From Flavobacterium johnsoniae (GTDB lineage Bacteria; Bacteroidota; Bacteroidia; Flavobacteriales; Flavobacteriaceae): a stretch of 64,000 nt of DNA. The stretch spans positions 62,001 through 126,000 of the forward strand of contig NZ_MLFK01000011.1 of assembly GCF_001879205.1 (NCBI RefSeq). Reading direction: 5' to 3'. Each line of letters begins with the position of its first letter. Positions within the stretch are counted from its first letter, which is position 1. Below, piece by piece: positions 34,718 through 44,304 of the stretch. The notes beneath the pieces were generated by a model. It did no database searches. It was not told where the DNA came from and worked only from the letters and a program-made list of their open reading frames with translations. Made by a program: the position numbers and the translations under genes.

Positions 34718-36968
34718 ATCGAAAATTGTTTTTCTTTCTACATTTCCGCCAACACAATGTGGAATCGCAACTTATACTCAGGATACAATAAAAGGAATTA
34801 CCGATGTTTTTGGCAAATCGATAACTTGTGAAATCTGCGAACTGGTCAACGAACCAAAAGCAAATCCAACACAAGCCTTTACATTAAATACAAAAGACAG
34901 AGCAGAATATGCAAAAGTTGCCGAAGAAATTAACAAAGATAAAAATGTAAAATTAGTTCATATTCAACATGAATTTGGTTTATTTGGCGGAAACTACGGA
35001 GATCATTTATTAGATTTTTTAAATGCAGTAAAAAAACCGGTAACCTATACTTTTCACAGCGTTATTCCAAACCCGAATAATGAACTGAAAACTTTTGTAA
35101 AGTTACTTTTAAGCTACAGCAATTCTGTTTTTGTAATGACAAACCAGTCAAAAGAAATTTTGATTAAAGACTACGATATCAATGAAGAAATAATTACATG
35201 CGTACCACACGGAACCCATATTGTAATTTATGAAACTCCGGAACAGGCCAAAGCAAAATTCGATATTAAAAATAAAATTGTTTTATCAACTTTCGGGCTT
35301 TTAGGTGAAGGAAAAAATATCGAAACAGGTTTGCAAGCCTTGGCAAAAGTTGTAGAAAAAGAACCAGATGTACTTTATATGATTATTGGCAAAACGCATC
35401 CGAATTTAATTAAAGACGGTGTTGATGCTTATCGTGATAAACTGGAAGCAATGGTAGATGAACTAGGTTTACGCCAGAATGTTCGTTTTATCAATCAATA
35501 TTTAGATACCGAAGAACTTTTAGAATATTTAAAAGCCACAGATATTTATTTGTTTACTTCAAAAGATCCAAATCAGGCGGTAAGCGGCACTTTTGCTTAT
35601 GCAATGAGCTGTGCCTGTCCAATGGTTGCCTCTAAAATTCCGCATACAAGAGAAGTTTTAACTGAAGACTGCGGTGTTTTAGTTGATATTGGAAATGTAG
35701 ATCAATTTGCAGAAGCAACTTTAAAATTAATTGCCGATGAAAATTTAAGACATGAAATGGGAATTCAGGCTTTTACCAAAATGAGAGCTTCATCTTGGGA
35801 AAACGCCGGATTAACACACATGAATACTTATAAAAAACTAATTGAAAATCCGGCTGATATTAAATACAGTTATCCGGATATTCAATTAAGACATATCAAA
35901 AAATTAACTACAGATCTTGGTATTATCCAGTTTAGTAAAATCTCCGTTCCCGATTTGGATTCCGGATATACTCTTGATGATAATGCACGAGCTTTGATTG
36001 CATTTTGCATGCATTACAAACTAACAAAAGACAAGGATGATCTTCCTTATATTTTAATTTATCTGGATTTTATCGAAAGATGCCAGAAACCAAAAGGGGA
36101 TTTTATCAATTATGTAGATCAGGAAAATCGCGAGCACGTTGAGCAAAATGCCGAAGTTAATCTAGAAGATTCTAACGCAAGAGCTATCTGGGCCTTAGGA
36201 ACTGTAGTTTCAAATGCGGATATCCTGCCGGAGAATATTTCGAAGAAAGCTGCAAAAGTTTTTCTGAACTCATTAAAATGGGCTGAAAATATTCAATCGC
36301 CTCGTTCTATTGGTTTTGCTACAAAAGGTTTATACTTATATCACAACGCCATTCCAAATTTATATGTGGCGGCGATCATCAATAAACTGAATGCAAAATT
36401 ACTGGCAAACTATGAAGAAACAGCTTCTGAAGACTGGCAGTGGTTTGAAAATTATTTAACATACGGAAATGGCGTTCTGCCGGAATCAATGCTGTATGCT
36501 TATCTAATTACAAATAAGGCCGTTTACAAAAAAGTAGCGCTGGACTCTTTAGATTTCCTAATGTCAAAAACGTTTATAGACGGCAACTTCAAAGCTATTT
36601 CAAATCAAAGCTGGTACCACAAAGGTTCTGAACCTCAGGAATATGGAGAACAGCCAATTGATGTTACTTATACCATTCAGACTTTAAATGCGTTTTATGA
36701 TGCTTTTAAAACACCTGAATACAAAAAGAAAATGAAAGCGGCATTTAACTGGTTTTTAGGCAAAAATCATTTAAATCAAATTATGTACAATCCGGTAAGC
36801 GGCGGTGGTTATGACGGTCTTGAAAAAGAAAACGTAAACTTAAATCAAGGAGCAGAATCAACTGTATGTTATTTAACAGCGAGATTATTAATGGAGAAAT
36901 TTTCGATGTCAGAATCTAAAGTTATTCCCTTAATGAAATCCAGAACCGGTGTCGCGATCAACTTATAA
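34698..36968 (+). CDS. GT4 glycosyltransferase fused to an alpha/alpha-barrel-like C-terminal domain
   Basis: 756 residues. The N-terminal half (1-385) is a GT-B transferase: FPPTQCGIATYTQ, the nucleotide-sugar side STFGLLGEGKNIETGLQAL, and TSKDPNQAVSGTFAYAMSCACPMVAS in place of the usual Glu-x7-Glu block. The C-terminal half (about 400-740) is helix-rich with YTLDDNARALIAFCMHY, NAEVNLEDSNARAIWALG and PQEYGEQPIDVTYTIQTLNAFYDAF, like (alpha/alpha)6 barrels of epimerases and hydrolases. The overlap with GH130 indicates coupled translation. Likely makes, while its partner breaks, the same intracellular glycan or glycoside; this is inference. Confidence 0.85.
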   Translation: MKTISNKSKIVFLSTFPPTQCGIATYTQDTIKGITDVFGKSITCEICELVNEPKANPTQAFTLNTKDRAEYAKVAEEINKDKNVKLVHIQHEFGLFGGNYGDHLLDFLNAVKKPVTYTFHSVIPNPNNELKTFVKLLLSYSNSVFVMTNQSKEILIKDYDINEEIITCVPHGTHIVIYETPEQAKAKFDIKNKIVLSTFGLLGEGKNIETGLQALAKVVEKEPDVLYMIIGKTHPNLIKDGVDAYRDKLEAMVDELGLRQNVRFINQYLDTEELLEYLKATDIYLFTSKDPNQAVSGTFAYAMSCACPMVASKIPHTREVLTEDCGVLVDIGNVDQFAEATLKLIADENLRHEMGIQAFTKMRASSWENAGLTHMNTYKKLIENPADIKYSYPDIQLRHIKKLTTDLGIIQFSKISVPDLDSGYTLDDNARALIAFCMHYKLTKDKDDLPYILIYLDFIERCQKPKGDFINYVDQENREHVEQNAEVNLEDSNARAIWALGTVVSNADILPENISKKAAKVFLNSLKWAENIQSPRSIGFATKGLYLYHNAIPNLYVAAIINKLNAKLLANYEETASEDWQWFENYLTYGNGVLPESMLYAYLITNKAVYKKVALDSLDFLMSKTFIDGNFKAISNQSWYHKGSEPQEYGEQPIDVTYTIQTLNAFYDAFKTPEYKKKMKAAFNWFLGKNHLNQIMYNPVSGGGYDGLEKENVNLNQGAESTVCYLTARLLMEKFSMSESKVIPLMKSRTGVAINL

Positions 36969-37020
36969 AAATTCAATTTTTTAAAACGCAATAGACTGAC
37001 CAAAATTCTATTAAACCCGG

Positions 37021-37052
37021 AAAATCCCTTTCTTAATGAAAGGGATTTTTTG
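37021..37052 (+). terminator. Terminator of the GH130-GT4 unit
   Basis: AAAATCCCTTTC (37021-37032) and GAAAGGGATTTT (37038-37049) make a perfect 12-bp stem with a 5-nt loop and a T tract. Confidence 0.88.
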
Positions 37053-37239
37053 TTTACAGAAACTGCAACGTCAATTTATTATAAATATTGTGCTTTAATG
37101 ATAATTATATAAGCCAGGAAAAAAGTTGTGTAAAATATTTTAACAAGTATTGAGGTAACTTTCATCTATAATTTAAAAAGTGGAAAAAACTGTTAAATAA
37201 TTGATTTTCAAATTACACCTAACTTAAAAACAAAACATT

Positions 37240-37998
37240 TTGATTCTCATCTTAAAAAATACATTCGCACAAATTGGAGATGCAACCTTGTTTGCCAAAA
37301 GGTTTTTTAAGGAGGTTTTCATTCCTCCTTATGAGGCCAAAGAATTTTTGAAACAATGTTATATCATCGGTTATAAATCATTGCCGCTGGTAGCTATTAC
37401 CGGTTTTATTATGGGCTTAGTGCTTACACTTCAATCACGTCCTACTCTGGTCAAATTTGGAGCCGAAAGCTGGCTTCCGGGAATGGTTGCACTTTCTTTA
37501 ATCAGAGAGATTGCTCCTGTAATTACAGCCTTAATTTGTGCCGGAAAAATTTCGTCAGGAATTGGTGCCGAACTAGGTTCTATGAAAGTAACCGAGCAGA
37601 TAGATGCCATGGAAGTTTCGGCCATTAATCCATATAATTATCTAGTGGTAACCAGAATATTAGCCTGTACTTTAATGGTGCCTATACTAGTTATTTTTGC
37701 AGATGCAATAGGCATTATAGGCGGTTATGCCGGAATAAACATTCATGGCGATGTTAATTTTTACCGCTATTTAACCCAGATTATTCAGTCATTAGAATTT
37801 TCAGATCTGATTCCGGCTACGGTAAAAACGTTCTTCTTTGGATTTTTTATTGGAATGATTGGATGTTATAAAGGTTTTAATGCCGCAAACGGAACAGAAA
37901 GCGTAGGACGCGCTGCGAACTCAGCCGTAGTTACAGCCTCTTTAAGCATATTTATTATTGATATGATCGCAGTTCAACTAACTGATTTAATTTATTAA
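37240..37998 (+). CDS. MlaE-family ABC permease
   Basis: 252-residue permease of an Mla/MCE phospholipid transport complex. The conserved block ALIREIAPVITALICAGKISSGIGAELGSMKVTEQIDAME (about 84-123) is diagnostic. Five TM helices are seen. The frame opens at TTG (37240); no in-frame ATG lies close upstream and the N-terminal amphipathic helix is complete from there. The next gene, the ATPase, starts 1 nt after the stop. The pair moves lipids across the periplasm in the outer-membrane asymmetry system or its reverse. Confidence 0.9.
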   Translation: MILILKNTFAQIGDATLFAKRFFKEVFIPPYEAKEFLKQCYIIGYKSLPLVAITGFIMGLVLTLQSRPTLVKFGAESWLPGMVALSLIREIAPVITALICAGKISSGIGAELGSMKVTEQIDAMEVSAINPYNYLVVTRILACTLMVPILVIFADAIGIIGGYAGINIHGDVNFYRYLTQIIQSLEFSDLIPATVKTFFFGFFIGMIGCYKGFNAANGTESVGRAANSAVVTASLSIFIIDMIAVQLTDLIY

Positions 37999-37999
37999 G

Positions 38000-38779
38000 A
38001 TGATTAAAGAAGATAAAAATACCGACCCAAAATCAAAAGATAAAAAACAAGTTCCAATTATTGAGATTAAGAACCTGCATAAAACTTTTGGTAAAGACAA
38101 TGAAGTTTTAAAAGGGGTAAATCTTACGGTGAATAAAGGAGAAGATTTAGTGATTTTAGGACGTTCCGGTTCCGGAAAATCGGTAACGATAAAATGTATT
38201 GTGGGGTTAATCGAGCCGGACAAAGGAGAAATTAATGTTTTTGGCCAAAACCTGCTGGATTTATCCAAAAGTGAATTAAATGAGGTCAGAGTAAAAATTG
38301 GTTTTTTATTTCAAAGCGGTGCCTTATACGATTCTATGTCAGTGAGAGAAAATCTGGCTTTTACGCTGCGTGCCCACAAAAGAGATTTAAACGAAGATGA
38401 AGTTGAAAACGAAGTGATAGAAGCTCTTGAAAGTGTTGGACTTGGAGATGCAATTGATAAGATGCCTGCAGAATTATCAGGAGGAATGAGAAAAAGAATC
38501 GGCCTGGCCAGAACATTGATCTTAAAACCCGAAATCATTTTATACGATGAACCAACGACAGGATTAGATACCATTACTTCGAGAGAAATCAGCGAATTAA
38601 TTCTGGATATTAAACACAAACAAAAAACCTCATCGATCATCATTACGCACGACATGGCCTGCGCCAAAATGACGGCAGACAGAATAATGGTTTTAAAAGA
38701 CGGTGAAATTCACGCCGAAGGAACTTACGAAGAATTAGAAAAAGACGAAGACGAATGGGTACGCTCATTTTTTGAATAA
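38000..38779 (+). CDS. MlaF-family ABC ATPase
   Basis: 259 residues. Walker A GRSGSGKS (about 54-61), Q-loop FLFQSGALYD (about 101-110), signature LSGGMRKR (about 153-160), Walker B IILYDEP (about 174-180) and H-loop ITHD (about 209-212). The FQSGALYDSM and GGMRKRIGLAR forms are those of Mla/Ttg2A ATPases. The N-terminal 20 residues are charged (KEDKNTDPKSKDKKQ). It is tightly coupled to the permease gene. Confidence 0.92.
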   Translation: MIKEDKNTDPKSKDKKQVPIIEIKNLHKTFGKDNEVLKGVNLTVNKGEDLVILGRSGSGKSVTIKCIVGLIEPDKGEINVFGQNLLDLSKSELNEVRVKIGFLFQSGALYDSMSVRENLAFTLRAHKRDLNEDEVENEVIEALESVGLGDAIDKMPAELSGGMRKRIGLARTLILKPEIILYDEPTTGLDTITSREISELILDIKHKQKTSSIIITHDMACAKMTADRIMVLKDGEIHAEGTYEELEKDEDEWVRSFFE

Positions 38780-38802
38780 AGCAAAATAAAATATTAGAAA
38801 TC

Positions 38803-39675
38803 ATGGAGAAGCAATCTGGATATACTTGGAAATTAGGAATGTTTGTAACAGTTGGGCTGTTGCTTTTTATAATGGCCATTTATTTTATTGGAAAACAAAA
38901 AAACCTATTTGGTTCAACATTCCATATAACATCAAAATTTAAAACGGTCAGCGGTTTAGAAGTAGGAAACAACGTCCGCTTTTCAGGTATCAACATTGGT
39001 ACGGTCGAAGAAATCAGGTTAATTAACGATTCTTCAGTCGTGGTATCAATGGTTATAAAAGATGAAGTTCGTGAATTCATAAAAACAGATGCGCGAGCCA
39101 GCATTGGTTCTGACGGATTAATGGGCGATAAAGTACTGACTATTACTCCCGGCGTAAAATCGACAAAAGTTATCGAAGACAATGGTGCTATCGCTTCTAT
39201 TAACGGAATTGAAATGAATGACATCATGAAAAGCGTAAAGAAAAGTGTTGACAATGTTGGAGTTATTTCCGAAGAGCTGGCGATTTTCAGTCACAGCATG
39301 AATAACGGAAACGGTGCTCTGGCAAGATTAGTCCGCGATGATAAAATGGCAAACAGCGTGTCCAATACGCTTTCTAATCTGGAAACGGGCACAAAAGGTT
39401 TTAGTGATAACATGGAAGCTGCAAAAAGCAATTTCCTTTTTAGAGGCTATTTCAAGAAAAAAGAGAAAGAAAAAGAAAAAAAGCAGGAAGAGATAAAAGA
39501 GAAAAAAGAAGAGAAACAGGAAAAAGCGGCTAAAGAAAAAGAAGCCAAGGCTAAAGAAGAGAAAGAAAAGCAGGAAAAAGCTAAAGAAGAAAAAGAAGCC
39601 AAGGCCAAAGAAGAAAAAGCTAAAGAAGAAAAACAAAAACAGGAAGAAGCCAAAAAAGAGCCTGAGAAGAAATAA
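38803..39675 (+). CDS. MlaD-type MCE-domain protein with Lys/Glu-rich tail
   Basis: 290 residues. An N-terminal TM anchor (about 10-28), one MCE domain (about 38-118, with FKTVSGLEVGNNVRFSGINIGTVEEI), a helical linker, and from about residue 212 a tail made almost only of Lys, Glu, Ala and Gln with repeated KEAKAKEEK units. The tail would form a long charged single helix or coiled coil in the periplasm. It takes the place of the helical stalk seen in other MCE proteins. It forms the substrate-binding part of the MlaE-MlaF system. Confidence 0.9.
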   Translation: MEKQSGYTWKLGMFVTVGLLLFIMAIYFIGKQKNLFGSTFHITSKFKTVSGLEVGNNVRFSGINIGTVEEIRLINDSSVVVSMVIKDEVREFIKTDARASIGSDGLMGDKVLTITPGVKSTKVIEDNGAIASINGIEMNDIMKSVKKSVDNVGVISEELAIFSHSMNNGNGALARLVRDDKMANSVSNTLSNLETGTKGFSDNMEAAKSNFLFRGYFKKKEKEKEKKQEEIKEKKEEKQEKAAKEKEAKAKEEKEKQEKAKEEKEAKAKEEKAKEEKQKQEEAKKEPEKK

Positions 39676-39691
39676 TTAAAAACTCTAAGCC

Positions 39692-42511
39692 ATGAAAACT
39701 TCATACAAAAATATAAGCCTTAAAATACTCAAATGGGCGGGAATCGTAATAGCAGGAATACTGCTGTTACTTTTTTTAATTCCGTTGCTATTTCCCGGAA
39801 AAGTTGCCACAGAAGTTAAAAAAATTGCAAACGAACGTTTAGATACCAAACTGGATTTTTCGAAATCCAGACTTTCGTTTTTTACACACTTTCCTTCCCT
39901 GACCGTTTCGCTTGACGATTTGTCTATGACAGGTTCTGCTCCTTTTGGAAATGATACCTTACTAAAAGCGGATCAGGTTGCATTTGGAATTAATTTAAAA
40001 AGATTGATTTTTGACAGTGAAGTTAAAATCAACAAATTATATGTTTCTAATGCACTCATAAATGTAATGGTCAACGAAAAAGGACAGGCCAATTACAATA
40101 TTTATGTTGCACCCGAAGACCGAAAAGATGAAAAAGAAGATCCAAATGCACCAGAAGAAGGAACTGCAATAAAACTGGAACGAATTGATTTAAAAAACTG
40201 CCATGTAAAATACAATGACCGTTCGGCTAAGATTTTAGTCGATGCCAAAGGTTTTAACTATATTGGAAAAGGAAATCTGAGCGATGATATTTTTGATTTG
40301 AATACTGATGCTCAAATTGACACTTTAGATTTTTACTACAACAGAACGGCTTATCTTAGAAAAAAAGCTGTCCGTGCCGATTTAATTACCCGAATCAATA
40401 CACACGCGCTTTCGTTTATTCTTCAAAAAAACGAATTAAAAATCAATAAACTTCCTTTGACCTTTACAGGTTTATTTACCATTTTAAGAGATGGGTATAA
40501 AATTAATATCAAAGCCGCTTCTCAAAATACAACCGTAAAAGATTTATTATCGGTGATGCCGCCGGAATATTTAACCTGGCTGGATGAAACCGAAATTTCA
40601 GGAAAAAGCGATCTGGTCCTTTCTTTCAAAGGAGATTATAATGCGGCCAAAAAACAAAAACCCAATTTAGCTTTCAACTTAAAGGTAAAAGACGGTGCGG
40701 TAAATTATCAAAATGCCCCCGTACCATTAACTGATTTTCAAATGGATTTGAATGCCATACTGCCTTCACTCGATACAGAACAATTATTGGTAAACCTTAG
40801 AACCCTGCGATTTAAAGTAGGCGAAAAAGATTATTTCAACGCTTATCTGCATAGCAAAGGACTAAGTGAAATGAAAATCAATGCAAGTGTAAAAGGTGCT
40901 TTGGACCTTGCTGTTGTCGATGCCGCAATTGGTTTAAATACTTTAGAATTAAAAGGTCTTTTAAAAACCGATATTCAGGCACGAGGGCTTTTCAGTACTT
41001 CAAAAAAACTATTTCCAAAAACTATTGGCGGTATTTCGCTTAGAAACGGCTGGCTGAAAACCGACTCCTACCCTAACCCGATTACTGATATTACTTTTGT
41101 TGCCAACGTGCTTAACAAAGCCGGAACTTTTCAGGATTTAATTGTAGCTGTTGCACCTGCCTCTTTTGTTTTTGAAGGAAATCCGATGTATGTAAACATG
41201 ACTTTATCAGACTTTAATGATCTGGCTTACAATGCCAAAATTAAAGGTGAATTGAATGTTGGCAGAATCTATCAGGTGTTTTCAAGAAAAGGTTTAGATG
41301 TAACGGGTTATGCAAAAGCCGATTTGTCTCTCAAGGGAAAACAAAGTTACGCCACAACCGGACAATACGATAAACTGGATAACCGCGGTACAATTCTGCT
41401 GAAAAATATCAAAACTACATCCGAATTATTTCCGAAAGCCTTTTTTATCAAACAGGGAAATTTCCGTTTTCAAAACGAAAAAATGTGGTTTGAAAAATTC
41501 TATGCTTCTTACGGAAAATCTGATTTTGATATAAACGGATATCTTTTAAATACCATTAATTATTTTCTGGAATCGCACGGTACTCTCAGCGGTAACTTCA
41601 GCATGAAATCAAAACTGATTAATGTAGATGAATTTATGGCGCTTGAAAAAGGCGAAAACAAAGACCAAAAACTGGAGGTCGAATATGCAAAAGAAGATCA
41701 TCCAAAAATGAGCGGTGTAGTTATGATTCCTAAAAATTTAAATGTTTCGCTTACCGCAAATGCTGATAAAGTAGAATATAACGGCCTGAACCTAAACAAA
41801 CTTTCGGGAAAAGTTGGAATTGCAAAAGGCGGATTTTATTTAGAAAATACCACTTTTAATATCATCGACTGTATTTTAGGCATCGATGCATCGTACAAAG
41901 ACGAATCACCAACTACAGCCCATTTCGATGCTCATTTTAGAGCCAAAGATTTTAGTGTACAACGTGCCTATAAAGAAATTCCGATGTTTCACGATATGGT
42001 TACGGCTGCCGAAAAAGCAGAGGGGATTATTTCTGTTGATTATAAAATAAAAGGTGATTTAAACGGAAATATGGGACCAATTTATGAATCTCTTGAAGGA
42101 GACGGAATAATAAATCTTCGTGATGTAAAAGTCAAAGGTCTTAAATTATTTGAAGGAGTCAGTTCGCAAACCGGACAAAAAGGTTTAGACGATCCTAAAA
42201 TGGAAGGAATCGAAATCAAGTCGAATATTGATAATAATTTAATTCATATTGAACCTTTTACTTTTAGTGTGGCCAGTTTTAAACCCACCATTAAAGGAAC
42301 TACCAGTTTTGACGGGCTTCTTGACCTCCGTATGCGTTTAGGGCTTCCTCCAGGCGGAATTATTGGTTTTCCAATTGTAATTACAGGAACACACAACGAT
42401 CCAAAAATTAAAATATTCAGCAAAACAGGTCAAAAAATTATGGGAGCTGTTTATGATGAGAAAAATAATAAAGTCATTAAAAAAGAAAAAGTAAGCAAGA
42501 AGAAAACATAA
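39692..42511 (+). CDS. AsmA-family large envelope protein
   Basis: 939 residues. An N-terminal TM anchor (about 12-32) is followed by a long beta-rich periplasmic part. The start PGKVATEVKKIANERLDTKLDFSKSRLSFFTHFPSLTVSLDDLSMTG is the AsmA N-terminal domain, and the C-terminal AsmA_2-like part ends with LRMRLGLPPGGIIGFPIVITGTHNDPKIKIF. AsmA-like proteins (TamB, YhdP relatives) form lipid-conducting bridges between membranes. It follows mlaD by 16 nt, so the cluster joins two lipid transport modules. Confidence 0.9.
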   Translation: MKTSYKNISLKILKWAGIVIAGILLLLFLIPLLFPGKVATEVKKIANERLDTKLDFSKSRLSFFTHFPSLTVSLDDLSMTGSAPFGNDTLLKADQVAFGINLKRLIFDSEVKINKLYVSNALINVMVNEKGQANYNIYVAPEDRKDEKEDPNAPEEGTAIKLERIDLKNCHVKYNDRSAKILVDAKGFNYIGKGNLSDDIFDLNTDAQIDTLDFYYNRTAYLRKKAVRADLITRINTHALSFILQKNELKINKLPLTFTGLFTILRDGYKINIKAASQNTTVKDLLSVMPPEYLTWLDETEISGKSDLVLSFKGDYNAAKKQKPNLAFNLKVKDGAVNYQNAPVPLTDFQMDLNAILPSLDTEQLLVNLRTLRFKVGEKDYFNAYLHSKGLSEMKINASVKGALDLAVVDAAIGLNTLELKGLLKTDIQARGLFSTSKKLFPKTIGGISLRNGWLKTDSYPNPITDITFVANVLNKAGTFQDLIVAVAPASFVFEGNPMYVNMTLSDFNDLAYNAKIKGELNVGRIYQVFSRKGLDVTGYAKADLSLKGKQSYATTGQYDKLDNRGTILLKNIKTTSELFPKAFFIKQGNFRFQNEKMWFEKFYASYGKSDFDINGYLLNTINYFLESHGTLSGNFSMKSKLINVDEFMALEKGENKDQKLEVEYAKEDHPKMSGVVMIPKNLNVSLTANADKVEYNGLNLNKLSGKVGIAKGGFYLENTTFNIIDCILGIDASYKDESPTTAHFDAHFRAKDFSVQRAYKEIPMFHDMVTAAEKAEGIISVDYKIKGDLNGNMGPIYESLEGDGIINLRDVKVKGLKLFEGVSSQTGQKGLDDPKMEGIEIKSNIDNNLIHIEPFTFSVASFKPTIKGTTSFDGLLDLRMRLGLPPGGIIGFPIVITGTHNDPKIKIFSKTGQKIMGAVYDEKNNKVIKKEKVSKKKT

Positions 42512-42522
42512 TTGATAATGCG

Positions 42523-43014
42523 ATGAAAAAGAAAAAACAAAACGGAGGAAGTGCATTTGAAAAATTTGCTTCAAAAGTTTCTAAGGCAGCAGGAAGCACT
42601 ACTGCATTTATAGGAGCTTTTATAATTGTAATCGCATGGGCAGTTTCGGGGCCTATTTTCGATTACTCTGAAACCTGGCAGCTGGTTATTAATACCGGAA
42701 CCACAATTATTACTTTTTTAATGGTTTTTTTAATCCAAAAAGCACAAAACAAAGATTCGCTGGCAATTCAATTAAAACTAAATGAACTGGTGGCTTCAAA
42801 TGAACGCTCAAGCAATAGTTTAGTCGATATTGAAAATATGACCGAAGAAGAAATGATTATCATTCAAAAATACTACCATCATTTAGGTGAACTCGCGAAA
42901 AAAGACGAAAGCATAAGAACTTCTCACTCAATTGCTGAGGCGCATTCGCAACATGAATTTAAAGATAAAAACAGAACCAAGCATCGTGCTGCACGAAATA
43001 CAGATAAAAAATGA
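42523..43014 (+). CDS. Low-affinity iron permease-family small membrane protein
   Basis: 163 residues with two TM helices (about 28-46 and 57-75) and a soluble C-terminal part. FEKFASKVSKAAGSTTAFIGAFIIVIAWAVSGPIF and INTGTTIITFLMVFLIQKAQNKDSLAIQLKLNELV are diagnostic of this family (PF04120). The name derives from a yeast protein; transport by the bacterial members is not established. It overlaps the next gene by 4 nt (ATGA). Confidence 0.85.
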   Translation: MKKKKQNGGSAFEKFASKVSKAAGSTTAFIGAFIIVIAWAVSGPIFDYSETWQLVINTGTTIITFLMVFLIQKAQNKDSLAIQLKLNELVASNERSSNSLVDIENMTEEEMIIIQKYYHHLGELAKKDESIRTSHSIAEAHSQHEFKDKNRTKHRAARNTDKK

Positions 43015-44210
43015 AATTACGTTCAACAGAAACTTTCTGGCCTTTAAAAAATGCCATGAATACCAGCTATCCCTCTATTGACGCCGATATTAAAACTGAA
43101 ATTTTAATTATTGGAGGCGGAATAACTGGCGCTTTAATCGCTTATAAATTAATTACTCAGGGGAAAAAAATCGTACTGGCAGACCGCCGCGACGTATGCA
43201 ACGGAAGCACCGCGGCGAGTACTGCTCTGCTTCAATATGAAATTGATGTACCGCTGCATGAATTAATAAAACTTCGGGGCGAAAAATGTGCCGTAGAAAG
43301 TTATAGAAATGGCAAAAAAGCCATCTTCGATCTGCGAAATATAATTGATACAGTAGAAAGCGACTGCGGATTTGAATTTAAAAAAAGTATTTATTTTACC
43401 TCTTATAAAAAAGATATTCCGTTTTTAAAAAATGAATTTAAAGCCCGAAAACAAAATGATTTTGACGTTACCTGGCTGAACAAATACGAACTCGAAAAAA
43501 TGGGATTGAATGCCATTGCAGCAATCGAATCTAAAACGGCTGCCGTTATGGATCCGTTTAAACTGGCGAGTGATATATTGTATTACTGTTATCAAAACGG
43601 TATGCAGATTTTTGACAGAACAAACATAACTTCGATTCAAACCCAAAAAGGAAAATGCGTTGCACATACCGAAAATAAATGCACCATCACGGCAGATCAT
43701 GTGATACATTGCAGCGGTTATGAAAGCACAGAAACGATTGAAGAAAAAATAGTGGATTTAAAAAGCACTTATGCACTGGCTTCTGAAAGTGTACCCGAAT
43801 TACCGGCGATCTTAAAAAATGCCATTATCTGGGATACTTCTTCTCCTTATTATTATTACCGTGCCACTTCTGATAACCGAATCATTATGGGCGGCGGCGA
43901 CGAAGAATTTAAAGATGCTAAAAAAAGAGATAAATTAATTCCGAAGAAAGAAGCTTCATTAATGAGGCAATTTAGAAGAAGATTTCCTGATATAAACTTT
44001 AAACTGGATTATTCCTGGGCTGGAACTTTTGGCGAAACCAAAGATGGCCTTCCCTATTTCGGGAAACCAAATCCGAAAAAAAATGAACATTACGTTCTGG
44101 GCTTCGGCGGAAACGGAATCACTTTCAGTGTCATCGGAATGAATTCAATCGTAGATTCTTTAAATAATAAAAAGAATCAGGATTTAGAGTATTACAGGTT
44201 TGGACGTTGA
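43011..44210 (+). CDS. FAD-dependent oxidoreductase (DAO family)
   Basis: 399 residues. The dinucleotide fold is ILIIGGGITGALIAYKLITQGKKIVLADRR (about 31-60), followed by NGSTAASTALLQYEID. The late motif GLPYFGKPNPKKNEHYVLGFGGNGITFS (about 348-375) is the second FAD contact of DAO-type oxidases. It is cytosolic. The 4-nt overlap with the iron-permease-family gene puts it at the end of the lipid transport operon, an odd partner. Substrate unknown, probably an amino acid or amine. Confidence 0.88.
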   Translation: MKLRSTETFWPLKNAMNTSYPSIDADIKTEILIIGGGITGALIAYKLITQGKKIVLADRRDVCNGSTAASTALLQYEIDVPLHELIKLRGEKCAVESYRNGKKAIFDLRNIIDTVESDCGFEFKKSIYFTSYKKDIPFLKNEFKARKQNDFDVTWLNKYELEKMGLNAIAAIESKTAAVMDPFKLASDILYYCYQNGMQIFDRTNITSIQTQKGKCVAHTENKCTITADHVIHCSGYESTETIEEKIVDLKSTYALASESVPELPAILKNAIIWDTSSPYYYYRATSDNRIIMGGGDEEFKDAKKRDKLIPKKEASLMRQFRRRFPDINFKLDYSWAGTFGETKDGLPYFGKPNPKKNEHYVLGFGGNGITFSVIGMNSIVDSLNNKKNQDLEYYRFGR

Positions 44211-44213
44211 GAA

Positions 44214-44293
44214 AAAAGGTTCTAAGATGCTAAGATGCTAAGGTTCTAAGTTACTGAGAAAAAAAACTTAGCATCTTAGAACCTTAGTACCTT
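44214..44293. repeat. AAGGTTCTAAGATGCTAAG inverted repeat
   Basis: The 19-bp unit at 44217-44235 has its exact reverse complement at 44267-44285, with partial further copies (TAAGATGCTAAGGTTCTAAG) between and after. A strong hairpin between convergent genes, which may act as a terminator. The same words occur at 45540-45620 and 62748-62763. Confidence 0.65.
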
Positions 44294-44304
44294 AGCAACT
44301 CTCC

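Noticed and set aside
39328..39704. Phe/Ser-rich minus-strand ORFs opposite the MlaD tail
   Set aside because: They arise from the complement of Lys/Glu codons (AAA/GAA), not from selection.
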